From assembly GCA_002946415.1 (NCBI GenBank), contig NJPS01000009.1, positions 41,702 through 105,701 on the forward strand: 64,000 bases of DNA, given 5' to 3'. The notes beneath the pieces are model-generated. The model was not told the origin of the DNA, did no database searches, and saw only the letters and a program-made list of their open reading frames with translations. Shown piece after piece: positions 32,294-41,454 of the stretch. The stretch comes from Rutstroemia sp. NJR-2017a BVV2 (Eukaryota > Ascomycota > Leotiomycetes > Helotiales > Rutstroemiaceae). A program made the translations under genes and the position numbers. Positions within the stretch are counted from its first letter, which is position 1. Every line of letters starts with the position of its first letter.

Positions 32294-33736
32294 TCAGCTC
32301 AGCAAAAGAGGTTCCCCAATTTTCGCCTTCCACCTCAATAACTTCGCTGCCTTCTTGAAATCTGGCATGAGGAAACGGACTCTCACGGACTCTCCCATGT
32401 CGCCCTTTCTCATGATATGTCTCATCCGGACAATGTCCGTGACAATGTCGTACGTTTCCTTATTCAAATCCAATCCCGCATCTTCCATTTCATGAAGCAG
32501 ATCTAGACAGGAGAGAACGTCCTCATGACGAAACCAATAAATCTGAATAAGCTCATTGTATAGAGCCGTGGAAGCGCCAAGAACGTGAGAGATAAGTCCG
32601 AGCGACTTTATACGTGGGAGAAGGGATAGCGCTAGAGGAGAGGATCTGGCGAAGGATCGGTCAAGAAGTCGAAGACTAAGAAGGAGATAGGATGGATATA
32701 GGGGACCGTATAAAGCAAGCTGGGGTAGTTCTTGAGGCTGCTTCTGGAAAGGGGGTAGATCTTCGTGCAGGTTTTTGTAGCCTCTGCTCTTGTCATACTT
32801 AGGGTTTGTAGAGTTTTTGCCCCTTGGCTTGATTGGCTTTGGCTCCGGGGGTGCATTCTCCTGGAGTCCCATTTTTCCAACCAAGGGGAAAACTTCCCTT
32901 TCAAGAACTTCCCATAGGTCAAAGTCGGTTTTTGCACCACGTAATAACCCTTCTACCCGCTCGCGCTCGATCTCTCGATCATTCTCAAGTTTGTCCAAAC
33001 TGGAACTGGCATCAGGCTTGTCCTCGGTCTTATCCTCTTGGGGATATAGACCTACTGCTCGAGCCGCTGCTGCACGGAGAGCTGGAGGGTATTTGTTGAC
33101 TGCTATTTGTTTTTCCCTCAGAGTATGAGACGGTGAGGACAATGCATCGCCGAGAATGTTATCTAGTCTAGACTTTGCATTCTCAAGGTCCACCGGAGTC
33201 CTACTTTCGAGGCTGTCACTAATAGTTCCAGACTGACTCCGTTTAAATATGTCCGAGAAAATCTTATGAAATGCGTGCCGCTCCGAATCAGTAATTGTTG
33301 ATTCCACTTGTGGATAAGATCGATTTGATAGGGAGTCGATCGCAGATCCATAATCTACAAGCTCTTGATCGTTTTCATCAAAGTCGATGGTATTTGGGCG
33401 GCCATTTTTATTCTCCATCTCGCCATAACTTCCCCAAGCTCTGGGCAGATCTTCAAAGGTAGGACCGACGTTGTCCGAGTAGCGCGACTGAGACGAGGAC
33501 GCGACCTTACGCACACCTCTAAAAAGACTCTTGTCTTGAGAGGCATTGCTCGAAGAAGTCTGAGCTGTATGCGTCGAGTCTGCAGAATGCGACAAGGAAG
33601 TGTGGATGTTTCTTCGATGGATTGGCGCTAGTATTTGACCTCGACAGCTTTTGTTGCACACAGACAGTTGCAGTCGTGCAATTGTCCGGGTCTGGTAAAG
33701 AAAAGGCGTCATAGTTGAGGACATTTTTATGCTCAT
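32294..33736 (-). CDS. Mtf2-like mitochondrial RNA-processing/translation factor
   Basis: Single exon, 480 residues. The first real ATG is at 33736; the upstream GTG at 33751 is not used. The N terminus (RTIARLQLSV...HRRNIHTSLSHS) is basic and hydroxylated, typical of a mitochondrial presequence with RRNIHT-type cleavage. The C-terminal third matches the Mtf2-like domain of fungi: AKTDFDLWEVLEREVFPLV, LALYGPLYPSYLLLSLRLLD, LSLLPRIKSLGLISHVLGAS, TALYNELIQIYWFRHEDV, and a final WKAKIGEP segment. Yeast Mtf2/Nam1 couples mitochondrial transcription to mRNA processing and translation; the fungal family is presumed similar. It is transcribed away from CMR1 with 259 bp between starts. Confidence 0.85.
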   Translation of the reverse strand: MSIKMSSTMTPFLYQTRTIARLQLSVCNKSCRGQILAPIHRRNIHTSLSHSADSTHTAQTSSSNASQDKSLFRGVRKVASSSQSRYSDNVGPTFEDLPRAWGSYGEMENKNGRPNTIDFDENDQELVDYGSAIDSLSNRSYPQVESTITDSERHAFHKIFSDIFKRSQSGTISDSLESRTPVDLENAKSRLDNILGDALSSPSHTLREKQIAVNKYPPALRAAAARAVGLYPQEDKTEDKPDASSSLDKLENDREIERERVEGLLRGAKTDFDLWEVLEREVFPLVGKMGLQENAPPEPKPIKPRGKNSTNPKYDKSRGYKNLHEDLPPFQKQPQELPQLALYGPLYPSYLLLSLRLLDRSFARSSPLALSLLPRIKSLGLISHVLGASTALYNELIQIYWFRHEDVLSCLDLLHEMEDAGLDLNKETYDIVTDIVRMRHIMRKGDMGESVRVRFLMPDFKKAAKLLRWKAKIGEPLLLS

Positions 33737-33995
33737 AGAATGTTTTAGCACAAATTTTCAAAATTTTGAGATATCAAATAACTAGCAGTGCACAGACCAG
33801 CTATTTTTCCATCGACGCGTTAAGCCGTTTCTCAAGGCGCGTCGCGTAAATGATCTCATCGGGTACTTGCGCATATTTCCATTTTGCAGTCGACACTGGT
33901 TTATTTACTTGCGCATTTGACAATTTGCACTCGCGGCGTGGTATTGATTCTTCATTCTACAGAATTCTCTACAAACTACTGTCATCACCACAATC
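33737..33995. promoter_or_regulatory. Bidirectional promoter with an MCB-like ACGCGT box
   Basis: The 259 bp separate the divergent Mtf2-like and CMR1 start codons. ACGCGT (the MluI cell-cycle box recognised by MBF in yeasts) lies at 33815-33820, with a related GTCGCGTAA at 33841-33849. CMR1 is linked to DNA damage, so cell-cycle or damage regulation is plausible, but the element is inferred from a 6-bp match only. Confidence 0.4.
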
Positions 33996-35607
33996 ATGGC
34001 TCCAACTAAAAAGGAGAAACCCGAAATGAGTGCTTTCGAGCGCAAAAGGCTTGAAAACATCGCAGCGAATCAAGCAATGTTAAAGGACCTAAGTACAACT
34101 GCTCAAAAGATTGTACCAAAGCCATTACCCAAGCCAAAATCAGTAGCGCCAAGAAAGAAAGCGGCTCCTGTCAAAAGAGAAGAACCTAGACCAACGCGGA
34201 CAAGTTCACGTCTGGCTGGCATAGAGGCAAATAGCGAGACAGCGAAACGGAAAGCCGAAGTCGAATATGAATTCGCAAAGGAAGTGTCGAAGGCGAAGAA
34301 ACAACGTATTGAAGGGGACTTGAACTTCAAGGATATTATTGTGGAAGGAAAGAATTGGAAGAAAGAAGATGATTTCTTGTCTGGTGTTATGCGAGGCGCT
34401 CAGCCAAACTTGCGGACCTTTACCGAGGATGACATTAAGGAGACCACAGATGAGGGCCTGAAGGCTTTGAGGGAGAAGATGAGTGGATTGGAGCTTTATG
34501 AGGGATATGAGCCAAATCGTAAAGGTCCCATAGCTCTTCACGCAGCTCCAGTGCTAATTATGTTTAGAAATCAAAATCACTCCAGAGCGAATATACGCAC
34601 TCGGATTCCATCCAACCGAAGAAAAGCCTCTTATATTTGCTGGAGATAAGATGGGAAATATGGGACTTTTTGATGCATCACAGACAGGACCAGAAGTAAA
34701 GGCAGAGGACAATGATGACACTGAAGAGGATCCCGATACACCAGAACCTGCTATCACTGCCTTCAAAATCCATTCTCGGACAATTACTTCTTTCGTTTTT
34801 CCTGCGGATGGGAATACGGTTTACTCGGGGTCTTACGATTCGTCAATACGCAAATTGGATTTGCAAAAAGGAGTGGCGGTCGAGGTCTTTGCTCCTGAAT
34901 CTAAAGACGAAGACATGCCAATATCTAGCATCGCCATTCCTCATACCGATCCTAATGTTTTGTACTTCTCCACGCTCCAAGGACAATTTGGACGACATGA
35001 CATACGGACGCCCTCAAACGATGAAGTCTGGGAGCTTACAGATAAAAAAATTGGTGGATTTTCACTACATCCATTACAACCTCATTTAGTTGCAACGGCT
35101 TCGTTAGATAGGATGCTGAAGATATGGGACTTGAGGAAAATCACAGGAAAAGGTGATTCACGGCATCCGCTCATGCTTGGTGAACACGAGTCGAGACTTT
35201 CAGTATCTCATGCTTCATGGTCTGCAGCTGGACATGTTGCGACATCATCGTATGATGATACGATCAAGATTCACTCCTTCCTCGACGCAGGTTCCTTCAA
35301 AACCGGCCATGCACTCGATGATGCAGCGATGAAACCAACTGCTACCATCAAGCACAACAATCAGACAGGACGCTGGGTTACCATTTTGAAGCCGCAATGG
35401 CAAGAACGGCCAGAAGACGGTATTCAAAAATTCGTGATTGGAAATATGAATCGTTTTGTGGATGTTTATACCGCGGACGGGGAGCAGTTGGCCCAGTTAG
35501 GAGGCGATGGTCTCATAACTGCCGTACCTGCTGTCGCGCAATTTCACCCAACGAAAGATTGGGTTGCGGGTGGTACAGCAAGCGGGAAGCTTTGCTTGTG
35601 GATGTGA
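33996..35607 (+). CDS. cmr1: CMR1/WDR76-like WD40 DNA damage-binding protein
   Basis: Two exons, 33996-34518 and 34568-35607 (49-bp intron), give 520 residues. CMR1 is a nuclear WD40 protein that binds DNA and histones, enters intranuclear quality-control foci after replication stress and is proposed to act with DDB1-CUL4. The first 175 residues are basic and coiled: [21 protein letters not shown], then [12 protein letters not shown], a hallmark shared with WDR76, and [16 protein letters not shown] text ([12 protein letters not shown]). The propeller begins at [26 protein letters not shown] and includes [33 protein letters not shown] (the WDxR docking motif) and [16 protein letters not shown]. 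It ends with GKLCLWM. Length equals the family norm. Confidence 0.93.
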
Positions 35608-36767
35608 TAGCTCTCTGATTACTTTCCGTGTTTGGATATAATAGTTGTTTCTTTCATTTTGTGTATTATATTCGTGTGTTTATATATTGCGAGATTTGGA
35701 TCTTACTACGGTGTATGAAGGGAGTCATGGCATGGAAGCGTGGGGCCTATATTGGGGGCCAGTCAAAGATTTGATTCAGGAGTGGCGAGGACAAAGGGGA
35801 TATTCACATCGGTCTAGTAGTGTTCCCTAGTACGGGTCGGAAAGAAACAAATACGAGTATGAGCAATCAAACAACCTTGTGGCTTTGATAAGCGGTCACA
35901 CAGAGGATTAACTCGTGATCGAATACGTTACTCGTGCCTACGTGATGGACCGGCAGCGACCGACTGTCACACAACCACAACTGACGGTATGATGCCTTCC
36001 TAGTGGCTAAAGTTAGTGCTGCAGAACTGGGCCCCTTAGACACGTGGTATATCAGGTACTGTTGGTAGGTACGCTTGCAAGTGTCTGGGATTTTGTAGGC
36101 ATTTCCCCAGTTTCTCCCAGGTAACAACAACGATACAACCCAGAATTACAGAATTATCAAGTGAAGCGGTGATTCCTGTAGAGTGGTTGTGATTCACCCT
36201 CTGCCTGCCTTGAGAGCTTCTATAGTGACGGCCATTCACCTTGTTAGGTTATCAGTCCTTTTCTACTTCTTCCGTTCTGCCATTATACTAGCTTTAACCA
36301 AGTCTTATAAGTTATAATACCACCCAGTCCCAGATACAGTCTGTACCTTTCACACACACAAAAGTCATTCGCTCTCCCTCTTCAGTTACTCACCTGCCTG
36401 CATGCGCATACAAGCACCTGTGGGGAGTGGGTACACTAGTCATAATCGATAACTGAGTCAACTCGACCGTAATAGACATTGATCCTCGAATTACCATCCC
36501 AACATTGAACCCCGAATATTACTGACCAGTGTGGGAGGTACTTTGGAAGTAGAGATACTCCAGAGAGGCTCTACGGAATAGAACGGAATTTGGATTGATT
36601 GTATCCGCCAATCTCTAACCGCCTAGAGTGTAGCTTACAGTACCACAAAATACCTAGCCGCCCTGCCGCCTTATCAACTTATCGATAATACCTTGCCTAC
36701 GTCGCGATCCGAAATCCCCCAACAACTGGTCCTAATTTGATTCCAACGACAAGAACTCTTAATCGCG
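35608..36767. other. Intergenic cmr1 / sterol glucosyltransferase
   Basis: Downstream of CMR1 and upstream of the glucosyltransferase. I searched for a lost upstream GRAM/PH exon of the latter and saw none. No gene or repeat supported. Confidence 0.5.
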
Positions 36768-39327
36768 ATGGCTTCGGCCTCTGCTAGTCAGATATTGGAG
36801 GATAGCGATGTCTTCCTGTCTCCCACAATACAGCGTTCCCCATCCGCAACACATCGAGACGACCGCGATGAATTCCCGAGTCCCGAATTTAGGGATACGA
36901 GAGATATTTCTCCAACGCGACCTCCACCTCCAGAACATGCGATAACCACTGGATCTTTTGCTGCGCCGAACGTGGGTCATGGAGAGCTATCATCCGGAGC
37001 AACTCTACAGAGCATAGTTAAGGCAGGATCATATCCTCTGCAAAGAGCAGCAGGTTTCGCGGGCTACCTGAATAGGCATTCAAAGAGAATGAGCACACTG
37101 TTGGCTACGGAGTCCATGGGCTATGTGGAAAAAGTCTCGGGAATGTGGAAAGGAGGAAAAACGCACTACGACGAGCCGCGGACTAGCTCACCCAGTGACG
37201 GCATGTACGGTGATGACGAGGATAACGAAGTCGCCAATTCAAGAGCCCGGTTCAGGGAGCATTTTGCTTTGCCCTCCAGCGAAAAGCTACAGGCAGCTTA
37301 TTTTGGTTACCTGCACCGTGTTATACCGTTATACGGCAAGATATATATCAGTGATCGATCGTTCTGCTTCCGCAGTCTGTTACCGGGAACTCGGACGAAG
37401 CTTATTCTTCCCTTAAAAGATATCGACAATGTCGACAAAGAAAGGGGGTTCAGATTTGGATATTCCGGGCTGGTTGTCACTCTCAAGGGGCGCGAAGAGC
37501 TTTTCTTTGAATTCAACCAAGCCGACAACAGAGACGACTGTGCAGTAACTCTTTTACAAGGACTGGAAGTTGCGAGACATATGCAAGAGTCGGGACACTC
37601 AAGTGGGGAGGAGCAAGAGGGCGTAGAGCTGGCTAGTGCTGAACACAAAGCTTCACACCATACGCGCCGCGAGAGCAACTTCGAGTACGATTCAAAGATG
37701 CCTAGCGCCCCTGAGAGTGCCTCTCCGCCCTTTTTCTTCGACGATTCAAGGGCATCGATATTAAATTTCAAGCCGACTGAGCCACTGCGTATTACATGTC
37801 TTACCATAGGATCTCGCGGTGACGTTCAGCCATATATCGCCTTGTGCAAAGGTTTAATGGTGGACGGCCACAAGCCGAGGATAGCCACGCACTTGGAATT
37901 CAAGGATTGGATCTTGTCGCATGGCATTGAGTTTGCTCCCGTGGATGGCGACCCTGCTGAACTGATGCGCATATGTGTGGAGAATGGGATGTTCACATAT
38001 TCATTTTTGAAGGAAGCCTCATCGAAATTTCGTGGCTGGATCGATGACCTACTTAGCTCAGCATGGAAAGCATGTCAAGACTCGGATGTTCTGATCGAGA
38101 GTCCAAGTGCGATGGGCGGGATACATATAGCTGAGGCACTTCGCATTCCCTATTTCCGCGCCTTTTCCATGCCTTGGACGAGGACCAGAGCATATCCCCA
38201 CGCCTTTGCCGTACCGGAACGGAAAATGGGCGGCGCATATAATTACATCACATATGTCATGTTCGACAATGTGTTCTGGAAGGCAATCTCTGGGCAAGTC
38301 AACCGATGGAGGAAGGATGAGCTAGGGTTACAGCCTACGAGTTTGGAGAAAATGCAACCGAATAAAGTTCCATTTCTATACAGCTTTAGTCCCTCAGTTG
38401 TTATCCCACCCCTGGATTATAGCGATTGGATCAGGGTAACGGGGTACTGGTTCCTAGACGAAGGGACCAAGTACGAACCCCCGAAAGAGCTCACCGACTT
38501 CATCAAAAAGGCTCGTGAGGACGGCAAGAAGCTGGTTTATGTTGGATTCGGTTCGATTGTCGTTGCAGATTCCGCCCTTCTTACAAAAACAGTTGTTGCA
38601 TCTGTTCTCAAAGCAGACGTACGGTGCGTATTGTCTAAAGGTTGGTCTGATCGGCTAGATAAGAAAAGCGCCAACCAGCCAGACGTACCCCTTCCTCCGG
38701 AGATCTTCCTGATTAAGTCTGCTCCGCACGACTGGTTATTCTCACAGATGGATGCCGCGGCTCATCATGGGGGTGCGGGCACGACAGGCGCAAGTTTACG
38801 TGCTGGCATTCCGACAATCATTAAACCTTTCTTTGGTGATCAATTCTTCTTCGGTCAACGTGTTGAAGATTTAGGTGTGGGTATTGTAATGAAGAAGATC
38901 AACACGCGTGTCTTTTCAAAGGCGCTTTGGGAAGCCTCTCATAGTGAATGGATGATTACTAAAGCGAAGGTACTGGGAGAAAGGATCAGAAAGGTATGAT
39001 TCACTCAATTTCTATATCATGCACTATGTACTAACTAAAACGCAGGAGAATGGTGTAGAGACCGCGATTCAGTGTATATATCGAGACATGGAATACGCCA
39101 AATCACTTATCAAAGGCGAAGATGGAGAATCTGTGGATGATCCATATGAAGACTCGGAGGAAAGTTGGACATTTATTGGCGATGATGAGGATCCGGATCT
39201 GATGAAACGAATTCATGATTGGGAGTCTATGGCGCAGTCGGGATCATTGAGCGAGCAGGCTTTTGCTTCTTCGGAGTCGGATGCAGCATCTCGGTTTTCA
39301 ACACCGGCTAGAAAGGCTGGTATATGA
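36768..39327 (+). CDS. GRAM-domain sterol 3-beta-glucosyltransferase (short ATG26-like)
   Basis: Exons 36768-38993 and 39046-39327 (52-bp intron) give 835 residues. The enzyme transfers glucose from UDP-glucose to the sterol 3-OH at membranes. The N-terminal 110 residues are disordered; [17 protein letters not shown] and [16 protein letters not shown] precede one GRAM domain (about 162-270: [40 protein letters not shown]). The GT1 domain starts near residue 345 with [18 protein letters not shown] and has [28 protein letters not shown] and the sterol-GT signature [20 protein letters not shown]...PFFGDQ. Full ATG26 proteins carry an extra N-terminal GRAM plus PH domain and are about 1200-1450 residues; both are absent, so this is a short paralogue-like form. 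A role in pexophagy should not be assumed. Confidence 0.9.
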
Positions 39328-41410
39328 CGTCTTTTTTCTTTTTAGTTCTTCTTTTCATATTGGTTTTCTATGATGAGGCATGGCGTGGGAGCAAAGCGAG
39401 CGAGCAAGCGAGCATGCGTGTGATGATGAATATTTTGGGATGGTATAGGATGGCACAGGATGGGATGGATTTGGATCGCGATTGTAATTGTTTCTATTTG
39501 AGCATTTGGTTCTTGTTAATGATACTATTTCTTTTGCTTTTTATGGGGGAATGGACGGATTGGGAAGGCGGGCGGATGGGAGCTGGCTAGGAACTGCATT
39601 GCAAATTTGAGGGTAATTATGATTCCTAGTTAGTTCGATGAGTGCAGGAAAGGAGGGATGTTACGGAGGAGCATTACAGAGAGGGAGTGGACACATATGA
39701 TGGAGGTCGAGTTTTACAGAATATAGACTTTCGGAGGTTGTTGAGATATAATTCTACTTCTTGTCTATACGGAAACATGGTTTGCATTTGTGTCGTCAAC
39801 AAACGTAATGATCTTGTGTCTCGCCATAAACCGGAATAAAGAACTTTGCAACTTGAGACAATAATGGGAACGTGATACATGATGAATGAAGAATTCGTTC
39901 TTCATTTCGTTTTCTTTGAAGCCAGTTTGTGTAGTACGCATCTTGAACGTCGTCACTCTAGCGATCAATGAATATTCCATGTAACTGCAAACGGTTTGCG
40001 ACCTCGGAACATTTTGATCTGCAGCGATGTCTGTTCCGGGCAGGGATCGTTTTGTGCAACGTGAGCTTTGCGAATCTGCCCACCGACGGACGAGCTTGCT
40101 GGATAGTTGTTGGTTGCTACTTCGAGTGGTTCAGTGCTGCTCTTATCCTACACCGTTGGCTGTAGATTACATGTACGAAGTAAGAGCGGTACAGTATAGA
40201 AGTAGTCGCGCCAAACAACACAAGGTGAAAGAATGCAAAGCACCGGCATCGAAGCTTTGAAGCTATGATGCTATTCTCCTCATTTAAACCCTGCATTTAT
40301 GCAGTTATGCACCGTTAGCATAGAAAACGAATGCCAGATCGGTTAATGGACGAACCACGCGGCGCATCCGTGATTCGCCAAGGGGACAAGTCGAGCAAAC
40401 ATATAAAACCCTCCATCATCTTCCCTCCCTTTGCCAACCCCCCAAAAAGCAAAGCTGCAACCGCTTAACCTACCACCCGCGCCCGCCCGTCGGAATTTCC
40501 ACACCAACTAGAAAGGGTTCCAGAACGGAAAACGGATCACGGATTACGGAAACTTCCGACAAGTTCTCAACTTAGCTTTGCCCTTTGCCCTTTGCCCTTT
40601 ACCTTTTGGCCTTAGCTTATTGCCTTTTGGCCTTATTATTTTACCTTGCCCTTAAGCTTTTCTCCGCAATTATTCTTCTGGTTGTACAGTCGCGTCTCGT
40701 CCGTTTAGAAGAACCAGCGGTACGCCCATGTCAATCAGTTCCCATTGACCGATTAGAATCAACAATTTGTTCGCAGTCCGCAGCTTCCAACCCCCAAAGG
40801 ACTATCACAGCATCCAACAAACCTCAAAGAAACCAGACAAACCAAAGAACTCCCGTCGCATACATATCACATCGCTACTTCCAATCCTCAACAAGAACAA
40901 TCAAATACAAACTCCTCCACAGAAAATCATACGCCACCCCCGAATACCGGATACATTATTAGGACAAATAAAAGGTGAATATTTACAACCTTGAACGCGG
41001 GAAGCAACCAACCAAAAGCTACACAATTGTGGCTTGCAAGCTTGAACAAAAAAGTGCACATGGAATCTTACAACGCTGAATCCCACGCGATATTTATGAG
41101 AGCTTTCCAAGAGCTTAAATTGAGATCGTAGGTCTTTCAACAGCTTGTAGATACCTATCGCAGTATTCTTTGACAGCCTTGGCGCAAACTGCCTGCTTCT
41201 TCGAGTCATACTCAAGGAATGTGTTGCGCCTGCTTTTTGGTCGTAGAATCACCTGTTTCTTGTTGCCTGCTACTTGCGGAGTACATTACTACTTCACAAC
41301 TTCTTCCTTCGCCTTTACTTCTCTCTGCTTTACCCCTCTTTTCTCTTCTCTTCACAGCACTTGCTGATCATTTCTTTCTACCAAAATAGATTCAACCCGC
41401 CTGGAATCGC
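39328..41410. other. Long intergenic region upstream of fcp1
   Basis: About 2.1 kb without a supported gene. The left part is 3' flank of the glucosyltransferase; the right part should be the fcp1 promoter and 5' UTR. A 7-bp tandem repeat lies at 40576-40603. Open frames here start with non-ATG codons or consist of low-complexity 3' UTR. Confidence 0.5.
40576..40603. repeat. Four tandem 7-bp CTTTGCC units
   Basis: CTTTGCC at 576, 583 and 590 (offsets from 40000) followed by CTTTACC at 40597. Two longer GCCTTTTGGCCTTA-like copies follow at about 40603-40640. The pyrimidine-rich setting about 0.8 kb upstream of fcp1 suggests promoter or slippage origin. Confidence 0.7.
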
Positions 41411-41449
41411 ATGATCACACGAAAGCGCAGACACCGTGAAGGAGGATAA
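41411..41449 (+). promoter_or_regulatory. Upstream ORF of fcp1 (12 codons)
   Basis: ATG at 41411 opens a 12-codon frame with a very basic peptide (MITRKRRHREGG) that stops with TAA at 41447-41449, five bases before the fcp1 ATG at 41455. If the transcript starts upstream of 41411 the uORF would oblige scanning ribosomes to leak past or to reinitiate at an almost adjacent start, a layout that usually lowers translation. Confidence 0.55.
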
Positions 41450-41454
41450 TCAAG

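Noticed and set aside
39324..39590. 88-codon frame overlapping the glucosyltransferase stop (ATGA)
   Set aside because: Hydrophobic low-complexity 3' UTR translation; ATGA overlaps do not imply coupled genes in fungi.
40585..40962. 125-codon plus-strand open frame upstream of fcp1
   Set aside because: Begins with TTG inside a CTTTGCC tandem repeat and has no recognisable domain; more likely promoter or 5' UTR.
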